Part shown: positions 40,070 through 52,954 of the stretch, piece by piece | Layout of the letters: each line of letters opens with the position of its first letter | Numbering within the stretch: position 1 is the stretch's first letter | From: Nothopassalora personata | Lineage: Eukaryota; Ascomycota; Dothideomycetes; Mycosphaerellales; Mycosphaerellaceae | Assembly: GCA_033816765.1 (NCBI GenBank) | Contig: CM066289.1 | Location: 620,001 to 684,000 of the forward strand | Reading direction: 5' to 3' | Length of the DNA stretch: 64,000 nt | The notes under the pieces: model-generated | Database searches by the model: none | What the model was told of the DNA's origin: nothing | The model's input: the letters and a program-made list of their open reading frames with translations, nothing else | Program-made: the position numbers and the translations under genes

Positions 40070-43000
40070 TGATACTCCCGAATCTTCTGCTAACAGTTTC
40101 GTAGGTTTTCTTTTAGTTCCTAGGTATTTTCTGATTCGTCGTATCCCTTCCATTTAATAAGGTATCGCTAACCCTTTTTATCTAGGATTTTTTCGACTTT
40201 AAATTCGTTTTCTGCTTCCGGCTCGAAATAGAAGCTCTCTTAGTAAGGTGTTCTAGCGTCTACGGGTTCCAGCTTAGAGATATAGAAGACTGGGTGGATT
40301 TTTGCGTTAGGTGGTAGTCGTAGTCGATAGTTAACTAGTCCTACGACTTTGTCGATTAAAAATGGTCCGACCTTAACGTAATCTAGTTTCTTAGTCTATC
40401 TTCTTGTTCTTAAGTTTTTTGTAAGGAGATAGACCTTATCCCCCTTTTTTAGTAGAGGTACTATTTTTCTCGTGTCCTACCGTTATTAAGACAGTTTTCG
40501 TTGTACATCTTCGATCGCCTTGCGTGTTTCTTTATGCACTTCCTTAAGAGTATCCGTCGTTACGATTACTCTCTCGGCCTGTGGATGGGATCTAGGTGTT
40601 CCGAATAGGTTAGGATCTTTACTAAAGTTCGTATAAAATGGCGTCGTTGAAGTTGTCTCCGATTTGTGGTTGTTTAGTGCAATCTGCGCCATTAGTAGTA
40701 ATGAAACCTAGTTGTCTTATACATAGTTAATGTAGTGTCGTAGGTATTGTTCTAGCGTTTAATTCATCCTTTCGGTTTGTCCGTCTATCTCCGGATAATA
40801 TGCTGTTAACAGCTTATGTTTAATTCCGATCGTTCCTATAAGCGTCTTCTAGTAGTTTAATGTAAATAGCTTGTCTCTGTCCGTTATAAACGCTTAAGGG
40901 AATCCGTAGTATCGGATAAGTCTATCTAGTACGAGGTATCCGAGCTACTCTACATTGTACGTTTCTAATGTAGGAATAAAGTGTGCGTATTTCGTAAGTC
41001 TATTAACCATAACTAGTATTATGTCGTATGGTTGTTTCGTAACTTAATCTCTTAACGGTAGGAGTTTCGTAATAAAGTCCATTATAACTTCGTCCTATGG
41101 TTTCGTCGGTAGTGTCCTAAACTGTAGGTAACCGTATTTTACATGTCTCGTAGCCTTGTTTCGTTAGTAGTGTACGTATTGTTTAATGTAGCGTAACACC
41201 TTAAGTCTTATCTATAGAAATGAGAAACTGCGCTATATTAGGTCTATAGTTTTTAAAGTTCTAGGGTGTCTATAAGTTAGTCCGTCGTAATGTTGTTAAA
41301 TATATTCTTCTTCTCGATCCTTAGGTACTTAGTATTTCCCTTGCGATATAGGGAACTGTTCGTCCTTATCGCCTAGTATCCGTACGATGTTATTAAATTC
41401 TCTCGTGTTTGTACTAAGACTTCCGTTAGGGTTTGTCTTTAATATCTTGTGTTACACTAGTTCTTTTCCTTCTATATAGTCGCTTCTTCGGCTTAGCGCG
41501 TCGGCGCGGCCATTCTCTCTTCCTAGAGTATATTTAATTTCGAACTTATACTATCCTAGCAGCTCCGACTAGCGGGCTTGCCTTCGGGTAAGTTCTTTCG
41601 TCGTTATAAAGTACGTAAGATTCTTATGGTTAGAAAGAATCGTTAACTTCGGTAAGCCCTCGACATATACTCTCTAATGTTATATAGCAGCAATAATGGC
41701 TAGAAGCTCTTTATTATAGATGTCGTAGTTCTATTCCGCTATAGTCATTTTCCGGGAGTTATAGGCTACTAGGTGTCTCTACCTATTATATGTCTATGTT
41801 AAACACGCGCCTATTGCTATATTAGACGCATCGGTCTCGATGTGGACTTCCTTACTACTATCGAATAGTCGAAGCGTAGGGGCTAAAGCGCATTATTCCT
41901 TAAGTTTCTTAAATGCTTTAATCTGTTCTTTTCCCTATTTCTAAGTAACGTCCTTTCTTATAAGCATTGTTATTAGTGCTGCTATCTTTAAGTAGTCCTT
42001 AATGAATTTCCGGTTGTAGTTCGCTAGTCTAAGGAATGATTGTACGTCCTTGACTGTTTTCGGTTCTAGCTATTCTCTAATTGACTGTGTCTTCGTAGGG
42101 TCGATCGTTATCCCTATAGTGCTAATAATGAAGCCTAGGAATTTAACTTCTTTCTTATAGAATTCGCATTTCTCGGGTGCCGTCTTGAATCCTAATTGCG
42201 TAAGTCGTTCGAAGACGTCCTAGACTTGTCTTATGTGTTCCTATAGGGATCCTTTCGTATAGACTAGTATGTCGTCTATGTAGGCGATAACGCATACGTC
42301 GAGTAGGTCTCTAAGTGTTTCGTTAACAAGGTCCTAGTAGGATGCGGGTGCGTTAGTTAATCCTATTAGCATAACTAAGAATTCGTAGAGTCCGTATCTT
42401 ATTCTAAAAGCGGTTTTCCATTCTTCTCCTTCTACTATCCGTATAGTATAGAAGGCATCTCGTAGGTTAATCTTCGTATACTAGTCCGATCCGGTTAATC
42501 TAGCTTATGCTTCTTCGATGTTAGGTAGCGGGTATCGGTTCTTAATCGTGATCTCGTTTAACTTCCTATAGTCTTATACGAGTCGTAACTTCCCGTTTAC
42601 TTTTAGAACGAACATGTATAGAGTTCCTACACTTAAGGTGGATCTTCTTATCTATCCTTTAGCTAGCTTCTCCTTTAGCTATTCTCGTAGGGTCTATAGC
42701 TCTTTCTTAGACATTTAATATAGGGGTCCCTATAGAGGCTCTTTCCCTAGCTAAATGTTAATCTTATAATCCTATAGGCGGTGCTTAGGTAAGGCGGTTT
42801 TGCCTCTTTCCTCTTTAAAGAGTCGCGACCACTTGCGATACTCCTTAGGAATACTCAACTCTAAGATGTTAGTATTCTTCGATAGTGCGTTACTTCTATT
42901 ACTTCTAGTAACTTCGTGACCCGGCGGCCCTACGCTAGTGTCTATCCCGGTCGAAGGTGGTTCTTCTATTCTTCTATTTGGCGTAAGCTATATCTCGTTT

Positions 43001-43467
43001 AGCTATTTCCTTACCTTATCTACTAGTGAACGCTACTACTACGTAGGCTAAATGTCGATAACGCAATCGCATTCCCTAAATGTAAGTACTCCTCTTCTCT
43101 AGTCGATTACTAGATTGTGCTTTCTTAACTAAGGCATACCTAATACTATGTTATAACTAGCTATATTAGTAACATTCAAGGTAATATTCTCGTAGTGCTA
43201 TTAGATAGCTAGTAGCAATAGTATCGTCTCCTATTCTACGCTAGGTAACGATAATCCGTTTACCGCGATTAACTCGTAACCCTATTTCTTCTTTAGGGTA
43301 GCTAACCCGTTTCTTCTTATAAAAGACTTGGAGATAAAGTTCCCCGCTACTCCTAAGTCGATTATAACACTAGTCTTGTGTCCGTTAACGATTGCTTATG
43401 TCTAGAAAACTGTGTTTAATGTCGATGCGTAAGCCTAAGTATTGCATAACTCCCTCCGGTCGCTTAT
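40070..43467 (-). pseudogene. pol: pol of E6 (RIP-inactivated)
   Basis: Aligns end to end with intact pol of E5: chromodomain 40110-40200, integrase 40480-41180 (including an open 68-codon stretch, MAQIALNNHKSETT, at 40486-40692), RNase H 41480-41880, RT 42050-42600 with the YMDD region near 42250-42290, protease 43320-43390. The start codon at 43467 reads ATA instead of ATG and overlaps the gag stop. Most stops are TAG. Confidence 0.8.
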
Positions 43468-45491
43468 TCCTAGGGAGCTGATCCTTTTCCCAAATAGTAT
43501 GTAGTTCGCTATGCTTCGTGCCTAGAGGCTTCGGCTAGAACCTGTAGCTCGTTACCCTATGTCTACACTTATAGTCTATTACGTTCCTAGATCTTCTACG
43601 TTTCTAAGTAGAGTACGCGTGCGTGCTGCACTATGTTACGTAATTTATTCGATATAAATGTTCCTAACGGTATAAGATATCCGGTTCCTATTATTCGGCT
43701 TCCTATCGGTAGTCGTTCTATAACGGTAGTTACTAGATTCTCGGTTGTTTCTATAAGTAGGTATCCCTAGGCTATGCCTCGTAGGGTGTCGAGTGTCTTA
43801 TTAAACTTAATAGAGTGTAGCCTCCTTCGTCTACCTATCTTAGGTAGGAATTCCTCGTGCCTTCTTTATAGGTAGATAATTATGTCGTACAGTTTTTTAG
43901 GTGCATCTACCGTAAAGGTAAGTTGTTCGTTATCGTCGTTAGTGTCGCTCTCTTCTCCTTCGGAGGAATCTTCTTCGCTTAATTCTTCCGGATCCTGTTC
44001 TTCCTCGATGGTATCTAGCCCGGTAGTTTCTTGACTTTCTTCCTATGGTTCTAGTAACTATAATCCGTTCTATCCTAGGTCCTAACTTTCTTTATCGCTT
44101 CTATCTTCGTTAAAGTAGGATTTATTGATGTCTACTTCTCGGAGCGTAGCGTCTTGCCTATACGTCGCTCCTAGGGTTCCTCGTAGTTGCTAAGGCTAAT
44201 ACCCTACGCCTAACTTCGCGGCGTAGTAGATTTAACACGAGTCTTGGTAACAGAATTGCTAATGAAGGCTTCTATAACTATTTCGAGACTTAGATTCGGT
44301 CTCGTAGTCGACTCTTCGTATTATTATGTTAAACTGTCGTGGTTAGTTCTTCGCATTAAATGGAATAACCACTATTTGCTGCCTATAGTATCCTCCTCGT
44401 CCTTCTAAGGGGTCTAGGAGAGGCGTCGTGCTTCTGTTACTAGCTCTCTCCTCTACTCTCCGAGTATAGTCGGTATCTCCTCGAGATCTAACGCTGCTCT
44501 TAGATTTACTAGTTCGGGGTTGCATTATATTAAACTGCTCGCGGCGCACTATATTCTTACCGCGGCAATCCCGCGCTATGTGACCTTCCTTACTATAGGC
44601 ATAGCATATGAGTTTTCCTTTTCCTTTAAAGGGCTTCTTTCCGTAGCCCCTACTCTTATCGATCCTCCGTCCTCGTTAGGTAACGTCTAGTTGTATTAGC
44701 TGTGGTCTATAGTAGGGTTGGCTTTGTCGTGAGAATTCTCCCTTCGTAACGTATCCTCCTAAGGGTCTACGGTCCGGAGCGTATCCTGCTATTCCTCCTA
44801 CTTTAGAGTCGTATTTCTTCTCCTAGTATCGTTCCTAGAGCTAGTTATCGATGTTAATCGACGCTTTCATTAGCTCTTCGAGGTTAGTAATCTGTCCTCC
44901 GTGTCTTATTAACTCGTCCTTAACGGAGTCCTTAAGTCCACGTCGGAACATAGTTATTAACGCCGTCTAGTCCCATCTAGTAATTTGTCTGTATTCTTCG
45001 AATTTAGCGGTATACTCTAAAGTAGACGTCTTCTACTTTAGGTGTTGAATAATTCGTATAGCCTATTAGACTTCGTTCGAGGTTCTAAAGATTAATTTCA
45101 TCTTCTCTTTAAAAAGGGTGTAGCTCCTAAACATTCTAGTGGGGTCTAATCGTCCTATACCTTTAAGGTATTCCTTAAGGTAAGGTTTGATCTAGTTCTA
45201 CGCGCTTCTACGAAGGTACGTAATAGCGAAGATAGTTCTTTTATCGGCATCGACTAGGTTGAACATAAGGTACATATCTATCTAATTAATCCAGTCGTCG
45301 AACTTGGCCCTGTCTCTATAGAAGAGGTCTGGCTTAGCAGCCTTAACGTCGTTCTTCCTTAGAGTAGGCTCGTTATCGTTATTAGACTTATCGTCCTTCG
45401 TAGTAGTAGTCTATTGTAGTAGCGTACGGCGGATGCTTCCTACTTCGCTAGGGGCGGGTGTTCCCCTACTAGCTGCTTAAGTAGCGCTCAT
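43464..45491 (-). pseudogene. gag: gag of E6 (RIP-inactivated)
   Basis: ATG retained at 45491 in the E5-like start context, acidic patch near 45370, capsid-like region 44880-45330, zinc knuckle near 44575-44620 with Cys and Trp codons mutated, and the Glu/Asp-rich tail near 43930-44040. An open stretch at 44343-44549 (MRREQFNIMQPRTSK) matches the segment after the knuckle in E5. Confidence 0.8.
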
Positions 45492-45508
45492 CCTAAGGGC
45501 GTTTCAAG

Positions 45509-45917
45509 TGTTATTGTCTCGTTCTAGGGCTAGTCTTAAAAGAGAGATAAGTTAAGTCACGTAGCGGTATTATTCTTTAGAGAGGCTAAAGCAAGCTAAG
45601 CGAAGATAAATGATAGGAATAAGAGTTGTATTCCAATTAGTAAGATAGTAACATAAGTTAAACGCATTAGAACTATAAGGGTTTCTAGCGTTCCTAAATA
45701 CAAAGGAGATAGAGCGTTTGCTCTCCGTGCTCTCTATGCTCTCTATGCTCTCTCGAGATTACCGAGATTAACGAGATTAAGGAGATTACTTTAGTTGCTC
45801 TCTCGGTTCCTTGGTTTTATTCCTACGGGTGAGAGAGCACTTCTCGGGCGGAAGCGCCCACCAATTGTAGAGGTCTAATGGGTTAGCTTCCTTCAGCCCC
45901 AGATTAGAACCGTAATA
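45509..45917 (-). repeat. 5' LTR of E6 (409 bp)
   Basis: Co-linear with 38848-39256; differences are mostly transitions. GGCGTTTCAAG at 45498-45508 is the inner primer-binding region. Confidence 0.9.
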
Positions 45918-45922
45918 CGTAA

Positions 45923-46732
45923 TAAGAGCTTCTTCCGCAACTACCATAGGAACTTTACTTGCTAGCTACTTAGGGACGCGTCTAGTAAGACTAGTATTAG
46001 CTACGACAACGAGTAGGTCTAGACAAAGGAGTTATGTAAGAATAAGTAGAACTAAGTAGTTAGTGCGGGTCTATAGGCTCCTAGTTTCTAGTTAATTTCC
46101 GGCTACAGCTATAGCCTATAGGATTCTAGTTCTAATTCTAGTTCTAATTCTAGTTCTAATGCTAGTTCTAATGCTAGTTCTAATGCTAGTTCTAATGCTA
46201 GTTCTAATGCTAGTTCTAATGCTAGTTCTAATGCTAGTTCTAATGCTTCGGGTACAGGTGCTTCTAGTCCTTAGATCTTACTTGTTTCTTATAGTTACTT
46301 ATCTTCCCTTAACTTACCTTCTAGCCACGCGGTGGACTCGTCTTTAGATTTATTAGGTTACTAGTACTAACGCTCACTTGTCTCATAAGTAGCGTTTACG
46401 TTATTCGACTATCTAGCCCGCTCGATTAATGCTAACATAGCTATCTATTCCCTCGCTAGTTTCGTAGCATACGTTAGTATAGTGCGACGGATGCGAGTCG
46501 CGGTTATTAACGTTATTATTACGGTCTCTATTAGAAGGATCCTTTCGATCTTTATAAACTGTCGCTAGTAGGCCCTAGGACTGCCTAACATCTTATATGT
46601 TAAGCTAAATGGTAGGGTAAGCTACTATGCTGCTATAAGACCACCTTAGCTTATAGCGACTAACTAAGCTACCTATAATGCCCGGGCTTACTGCTTTAGA
46701 ACCTAAGGACAGGTTCGTAATAGGGGAGGATA
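45923..46732 (+). pseudogene. giant-element downstream region after E6, with Ser/Asn repeat, and 3' non-coding end
   Basis: Continues the unknown region of EB after the CGTAA duplication. One frame reads KSFFRNYHRNFTC, then SYDNE and, across 46124-46247, repeated SSNA units, then SSPQILLVSYSYLSSLNLPSSHAVDSS; stops of the RIP type intervene. Coding potential fades after about 46650. A purine tract AGGGGAGGATA (46721-46732) precedes the 3' LTR. Confidence 0.5.
46124..46247 (+). repeat. 12-bp tandem repeat (TCTAGTTCTAAT / GCTAGTTCTAAT), about 10 copies
   Basis: Units of TCTAGTTCTAAT change to GCTAGTTCTAAT after the second. The length keeps the reading frame (SSSN then ASSN), fitting a low-complexity linker in the EB downstream protein. 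Confidence 0.85.
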
Positions 46733-47126
46733 TATTAACGACTAATTAGTTATGTTAACCTTAGGTTTAGTTATGTCGACCTTAGGTTTAGAGGGAGGGT
46801 CCCTTAGGTCTAACTTGCCCCTATTTCATTTTAGGTTTAATTAGACATTTAGGTAAGCTAGCGGGACCTAGTATAGCTGTTAAGATATATACTACGCAGT
46901 TAAGCATTGTAAGCGTAGCATTAAGGCAGCAATTCAATTTATACCTCTTAAGTAGAGGGCATAGGGGTTTAGGTCCGCTAATCCTCTTGTTTTATCCGGC
47001 TACTACGCTACTCGTCACGTGACCTGATTTCACGGTCCCGGGACCGGCAAATACCTCTGCTTACATAAGCGCCGCTCTACACTACTACAACTTAGACAGG
47101 CCTACATAGGGTGGTTAGTAGACGTT
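46733..47126 (+). repeat. 3' LTR of giant element EB (394 bp)
   Basis: Matches 19625-20017. Begins TATTAACGAC, ends GTAGACGTT, then ACTAG, the target duplication. The palindrome core CGGTCCCGGGACCG is near 47033. Confidence 0.85.
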
Positions 47127-47131
47127 ACTAG

Positions 47132-49092
47132 CAGCACGCTAGGAGCTCTTAATAGTCTATCCTATCTACTCACCCTAAGCGACCTACTTACCTATAGGGA
47201 TTTAGTATTACGTGTTCTATAGGAAATTCTTATTAAAAGTTATATAGGGGGTATAGGCTATCTTATAGACCTATTTACCCTTCTCCTACTATAGCTTCTA
47301 TAGTAGGTAGTTAGTTAATAAACTACCCTAGAATCCTATATACTACTATATATCCGCTCTTACGGAGAACTTCTTAGACTTAGTGTAATTGTCGTTATAT
47401 TTATATACTTTATATCTAAACCTTCTTATATTCTTTAAGTCTATCTCTTTAATATTAATACCTAGGTCCTTCTTAAAGTCCCTCTATAGCACATTCTTTA
47501 TTATTAAGTTAAAGAGGCGGTTCGTAATGTAGTATATAAAATCTATAGCTAGGGGCTAGAGGTTCTATAGTAAGCTAGAGTCTATAAGTATAGCTCTAGC
47601 CTTATTAATAATAACTTTGTTAGAAGCTTTAGTAATTATATTTTACTTAGGAGTATATAGTAATATAAAGTCCTATCTAATCCCTTTATATTAGGTATAT
47701 ATTCTAATTTTAATATTGTTAAACTCCCCTCTACTATCTAAGAACTAGATCTTAGGCGTCTTCTTATAGTAGTTCTATATTATAGTAAGCTAAGTTTTAA
47801 TTGCTACTAGAGCATTACTCTTCTTTAGAAGTAGTAAGCACTATCTTATCCTACTTTTAGCGTATATAAGCATAAGGCAATATACGTAACTATTATGAGA
47901 GATTAGAGTAATTAAACTAATAAGATTAGTATAGATCTCCTAGGGATTCTTAAAACAACTCTTTATAACCTTACTAGCTTATAAGTCTTATAATATCCTA
48001 ACTCTATAGTATTAATATCCTCTAGGCCCTTAACTACTTCTTTTATAGCATTAAGTAGTATACTTCTAATATACCTAAGCCTTTAATGCTATCTAACTAT
48101 ACTAGTTCTTAGCTTAGTAAATATAAGAGTAGTAAGTCCTTTTAATATTAATCTGTCTTTATTCTTCCTAGAGCCCCTCTTTACCCTAAGGTTCCTAAAG
48201 ACAATAATATTCTTTATTATCTTAATATAGCCTATAGGCTTGTCCTTCTAGAATAGCATTTTAGATAGTCTATCTAGGTAAACTCTATATTTCTTATATA
48301 GGAGTTCTATAGAGATTAGTGTTATATCTAACTCTAGAGAGTAAAGTATATTACGAAGGAGGAGGGTAGTCTCTTAACTAAGATAGTTCTTTATAACCTA
48401 TTCTAATTCTCCTTGTATTATAAGGGATCCTTGCCTAACGGCCTATAAGAAGTATATAGACCTAAGTCTTAGCCTAATATTTTAAAGGTCTATAAGATTA
48501 TTATAGATATAGAAGGATATACCTATATTATAGACTTTGTCTATTAATATTAGGTTTAATATAGTAGCTACTATACTTCCTATATACACTAGTTATATAA
48601 CGATAATAGCTACTCTAGACCTCCTATATAGTTATCTCTAGTCGCTATTACTATTAGAGCTATATTCCTAATTAGATAATATGTCTAACTAGTTATTAAT
48701 TGCTATAGCAATCCTCTTCCTAGAGGACTTACTACCCTTTACCTTCTTTACCCTATCCTTTAGGGTCTCTCTACCCTTCTTAGACTTGTTCCTAGGATTC
48801 TTCTCTAGATACTACTTATAGTAGTTCGCGTTAGTGTACTTATATAAGCACTATATATACTGCTTATTATTATTCTTACTTAAGAATACTCTAATAAAGC
48901 TATTACTAGGCTTATAGGTAGTAGGCACTTACTCCTTCCTAAGAGTTATAAACATTCTCTCTAGGGTAGTTAATTCTAGGGGATTATTATATCTCTATAT
49001 CCTAAGCTATTTAACATAGTTTAGGCCTTTAATAAAGTATAGTCTATAGATACTATCTAGGAGGATAAATAAGGATTTAAGTAGTAACTTAT
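47132..49092 (-). pseudogene. copia element, segment 2: gag end, protease, integrase (RIP-inactivated)
   Basis: On the minus strand: a gag zinc-knuckle-like stretch followed by LEKNPRNKSKKG near 48790-48860; a segment resembling the copia protease site (LIDKVYNIGISFYIYNN) near 48500; and an integrase core from about 47900 to 47400. The integrase includes YVYCLMLIYAKSRIR, LKKSNALVAIKT, KIxFLDSRGEFNN, GIRxDFILLYTPK and NKARAILIDSS, which is the order typical of Ty1/copia integrase. The frame continues in 19624-18929 once EB is removed, and in 62793-63354 once EC is removed. AT-rich and full of TAG/TAA. Confidence 0.75.
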
Positions 49093-49254
49093 TATAAGGG
49101 GCGGGCCCCTGTCTCTTAGTATAGGCTACGCCTATGCGTTCAGATTACTTTCCGACACCTTTTCTTCGGATAGCGTGTAACTTCCCCTTTCTTCTATATC
49201 GAACTTATTATAAACTTTACAGAACTTTAGTATATACGTCGTTTACCCGTGACA
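49093..49254 (+). repeat. 5' LTR of EC (162 bp)
   Basis: TATAAGGGGCGGGCCCC (RIP form of TGTAAGGGG) to TTTACCCGTGACA. Near-identical to 62626-62787. Unusually short for an LTR of this kind. Confidence 0.9.
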
Positions 49255-49496
49255 TTAAGTTCGATCCATTCGAATTAGCTAGGCACCTACTATTAAAGAG
49301 ACGGGATACGTAATAACGTCGCCGGGTAGCGAGAACCCCGGGACTAGTGCCCCGAATGAAAACTTCTAACTTATACTTTAGTAACTGTACTAGCGATAGG
49401 AAGAGATGTAAGCCGAGTTAATTATAACGCGCGCCGCTTTAAAAGAATCGGAAGACGCTCGACGTTAATTAACACCTATAGTCTCGCTACTAGTTT

Positions 49497-50590
49497 ATAA
49501 TGAGACGACTACTAGTGACCTAATAAGACAGCTACTATAGACGCTAAACGCCGCCGCGCCCTCGCCGCGTACCGGAGAAGAACCGTCGGGTCCTAGAGGT
49601 TAGAACCTCCCTTCCTAGGACGGTAAGGTAGAGACATTCCGCGATTACTTCTTAAGGTTAAAGAGCTCTTTTAGGGTGCGATCCGCCCTAAAACCGACGC
49701 TCTCTAAGGAGTATTACTAGGACGCGATTAACGACACCTTACTAGCGAGAGAGCGTACTAGGATGCGGCACTTCTAGGATAAGGGAGACGGTAAACTTAG
49801 GAAGGACCCCGTTACTTTCTTTACGTAACTCGAGAAAGTCTTCGGTAATAGTAACGAGCGCGCTAAGGCCCTAGAGTAGCTTACTAAGATTAAACATACG
49901 AACGGTTAACCTTAGTACGATTACTAGATAAAATTCGACGGACTCCTACTAAGCGCCGGCGGAGAGAACTAGAGCGACGACGCGAAGATTAGTTACTTAC
50001 GCAATACCTTCTCGAACCCCGTTCGGATGTATACGGCGGCTATACCGAAAAAGGAGGACTACTACGAGTTTACGGGGGAGGTCGAACGGATTATAACTAA
50101 CCTCGAGGACACGGACTAGTTTAAAATAGCCTATAAGAGGTAGAAGGACAACAATAAGGACTCTAGTATAACTACTATAGTTACTACCCGTTCTTTTACG
50201 AGAGCGGCTAGTAGCTAGGTTAATACCGATAGTAATACTATTATAGCACTAACCCGGATAAGCGGAGGCCGCTCTAGAAGTCGTAGAGATCGGAAGGAGG
50301 ATAAAGGGAGGTAGAGAGTAAAATAGGTAGACACCGCGGAGAGGGATCGTAGGCGCTAAGAATAGCTCTACTTCCGCTATAGAGCGAGCGGACATCGAGT
50401 AAAGGAATGCCCGTACGCCATAGTAGTTAATCCTACTAGGATTAACGCGGCCTCGGTCGCGCCGATTCTAGAGGACGACGGGTTTAAGTCGGATCCCGAA
50501 GAGATAGGAAAAGACTAGCTCCTAGTCGAAAGCTAGAACTAGGAGATAAAGAAGCACTAGTAAAGGGGTAGAACGTAGTTAAGAGTTCTA
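49497..50590 (+). pseudogene. gag: gag of EC (RIP-inactivated)
   Basis: One frame with TAG/TAA stops: VETFRDYFLRLKSSFRVRS, HFxDKGDGKLRKDPVTFFT, LEKVFGNSNERAKALE, KISYLRNTFSNPVRMYTAAIP and, at about 50370-50415, YFRYRASGHRVKECPY. The last is a CCHC knuckle (x2, x4, x4 spacing) with the first two Cys turned to Tyr. This is the capsid and nucleocapsid of a Ty3-type element. The start is uncertain; the frame is readable from about 49497. Confidence 0.75.
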
Positions 50591-52954
50591 TAAATAGGAA
50601 TCTTATATATACCGACGTACTCCTAAACGAAAGTTACGGAACGTTTACCCTTATCGATAAAGGATGTATATACTACGCTATAATTAACGGAGACTTAGCG
50701 AAAGGCCTCGGTCTTACATATATTAGTAATAAGAGCCGTAAGGCTATAGGGTTTACGAAGGCGATGCGGAACTCGATCGAAGGAGTAGTCGCCTTCCGTA
50801 TAGAAATTGCCGGGATCTACTAGGTAGTTTATGCTTATGTCGTAGCTAATCTAGACTTCCCTATAATCCTAGGGAACCCGTAGAAGGCGCATAATTAGAT
50901 CCGGACCGCGCCTAAAAAGCGCCGGTACTACTATAGCTTAGTAAAGAAATAGGTACCCGAAGGGCGTAACTACGAAGAACGCGAGTCGGGTAAGCGTTCC
51001 GCTACGATTACCGCGGTAACCGTAGAAGATATTAAGAAAGCCCTTAGTAAGAAGAAGCCGCCTACGCGAGAGGAACTTAAGAAGGGCTTACCTCTAGAAC
51101 TTTAGGATATATTACCGTTATTTTCTACTAGGGAAGCTAATAAACTAGCTCTATACCGTAGCGACCTTAACTATAAGATCGAGATACGGACGAAAGCCGA
51201 CGGAAGCCCGGAACCATTGCCCTAGGGACCGCTCTATAGTATGTCGAAAGACGAGCTACTTATCCTCCGGAAGTCGCTAACGGAGTTATAGCGTAAGGGT
51301 TACATTCGCCCTTCTACCTTAGAAGCGGCGGCTCCCGTCTTGTTCGTAAAGAAGCCCGGGGGAGGACTTAGGTTCTACTACGATTATAGAGTACTAAACT
51401 CGATTACTAAGTAGGACCGTTACCCGCTTCTATTAATCCCGGAAACTATTCGGAACCTAACGGGCGCTAGATAGATTACGAAGGTTAACGTTATTGCCGC
51501 ATTCTATTACCTCTAGATAGCTCGAGGTAAAGAGTATAAGACGGCTTTTTGAACTAGATTCGGTCTATAGGAATAGCTAGTATACCCGTTCGGTTTGTCC
51601 GGGGCCCCCGTAACATTCTAGCGGTACATTAACAGTTTATTACGGGACTACCTAGACGACTTTACCTCGGCCTACGCTAACGACGTCGTTATTTACTCCG
51701 ACGGAACAAAAGAGGACTATTTCTAGAAGGTTCGCATCGTGCTCTAGAAGCTTTAGAATGGAGGCCTTTTCCTAGATCTAGGGAAGTATAAGTTCGTATA
51801 GAAGAAGGTTAAGTACCTCGAGTTTATTATATATGCCAACGGGATAGGAGTAGGACCCGACCCCGAAAAGGTAGTAGTAGTAAAGAACTAGAAGGCACTA
51901 GTTACCTAGAAGGAAGTACGGCGGTTCTTAGGCTTCGCGAACTACTATCGAATGTTTATTCTAAACTATTTAAAGCTCGCCGAGCCCTTAACGTCGCTAA
52001 GCGGTAAGAACAAGGTGTTTTCCTAGGGAGATCGTTAGGCTAATACGTTTAAGACCCTAAAGGACAAGTACTATAAAGCACTAGTTTTAGCCTACTAGAA
52101 CCCGGAGCTCCCTACGTTTTTAGAGACGGACTATAGCGGCTTTACGCTTAGAGGCGCCCTCCTATAAGAAAAGGACGGAGTCGTAAGACTAGTAGGATTC
52201 TACTCGAAGAAGCTTAATAAGGCTAAGATTAACTACGACATTTACGATAAGGAGATACTCGCGGTAGTGTCCTATCTTAAGGAATAGGCTCCCGAGTTAA
52301 AAACATATAGGCCCTTTATAATCTAGACGGACTATAAGAACCTAGAATACTTTATAACGAAGAGATAGCTCTCCGAACGGTAGATCCGGTAGGTTAAGGA
52401 AGTTATAAAGTTCTAGTTTTTACTAGTATATAGGCCGGGTACCGAGGCGATTATGCCGGATGCCCTTTCTCGAAGGGAGTAGGATACGCTTAGGTAGGAC
52501 GATAAGTTATTACGGTATCGTAGATTTCTTAAACCGGACATCATAAAGAATTAGCCGGGCCCGAAGGTAGTAGACGCTAGCTTAACTATAAAGGTTTCGT
52601 TAGTACGAATCTTAGCTACGTAGTTCGAAGGACTATCCGCTATAGAAGAGGCGGATTCACCGGGCGCACTATAGGGACCCTTCTAAGACTAAGAGCTAAA
52701 CGACCTCTAGGAAAGAACTATCGAGAAGGATAGCACGTTCTAAGCGGTACACCGCGCGATTAAGGTAGGAGCGCGTTTACTTCCTAGCGAGGTAAAACTT
52801 AAGGTATAAGTAGGTAACTATAGTATCGACCGTAACGGGTATCTTCGCTACCGCGGTAGGATTTAGGTGCCTAGAGCTCCTAGTTCTACGGAGTCCGACT
52901 ATAAGGAGGCGGACATAGCGATTCTATAGAACGATACCCTTCGAACTAAGCTAA
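50591..52954 (+). pseudogene. pol: pol of EC, first part: protease, RT, RNase H (RIP-inactivated, split by E7)
   Basis: Protease-like region 50620-50890 (TFTLIDKGCIYYAIINGDLAK; FPIILGNP). RT 51170-51860: [57 protein letters not shown] in the place of the YxDD box, and [12 protein letters not shown]. RNase H 52120-52470: LETDYSGFTLRGAL, YDIYDKEILAVV and MPDALSRR. Integrase N-terminus from about 52740. The frame is interrupted at 52954 and resumes at 59871. Confidence 0.8.

Larger units (their letters stand above)
38848..45917 (-). mobile_element. E6: full-length minus-strand Ty3-type chromodomain element, RIP-mutated
   Basis: 7070 bp, LTRs 409 bp each (38848-39256 and 45509-45917), perfect target duplication CGTAA (38843-38847 and 45918-45922). 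Order as in E5, plus a tRNA-like sequence between the antisense gene and the pol end. Same R/U5 as E5 and E7, different U3. Moderately mutated: several open stretches survive (40486-40692, 44343-44549). It splits the downstream region of EB. Confidence 0.92.
19625..47126 (+). mobile_element. EB: giant Ty3-type element (copy B) holding three younger insertions
   Basis: LTRs at 19625-20017 and 46733-47126, target duplication ACTAG at 19620-19624 and 47127-47131. After removing E4, E5 and E6 the element is about 11.2 kb, large for Ty3. Order: LTR, TTAAGG-rich leader, gag, protease, palindrome, RT-RNase H-integrase, palindrome, unknown downstream region, Ser/Asn repeat, purine tract, LTR. It is inserted in the minus-strand copia. 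Copy A is a second, internal fragment of the same family. Confidence 0.8.

Noticed and set aside
46124..46247. CRISPR-like array
   Set aside because: Units are 12 bp and contiguous, no spacers, in a fungal transposon.
46159..46347. Open frame of repeated MLVL units
   Set aside because: Made by the 12-bp tandem repeat read in another frame; the Ser/Asn frame fits the neighbouring region better.
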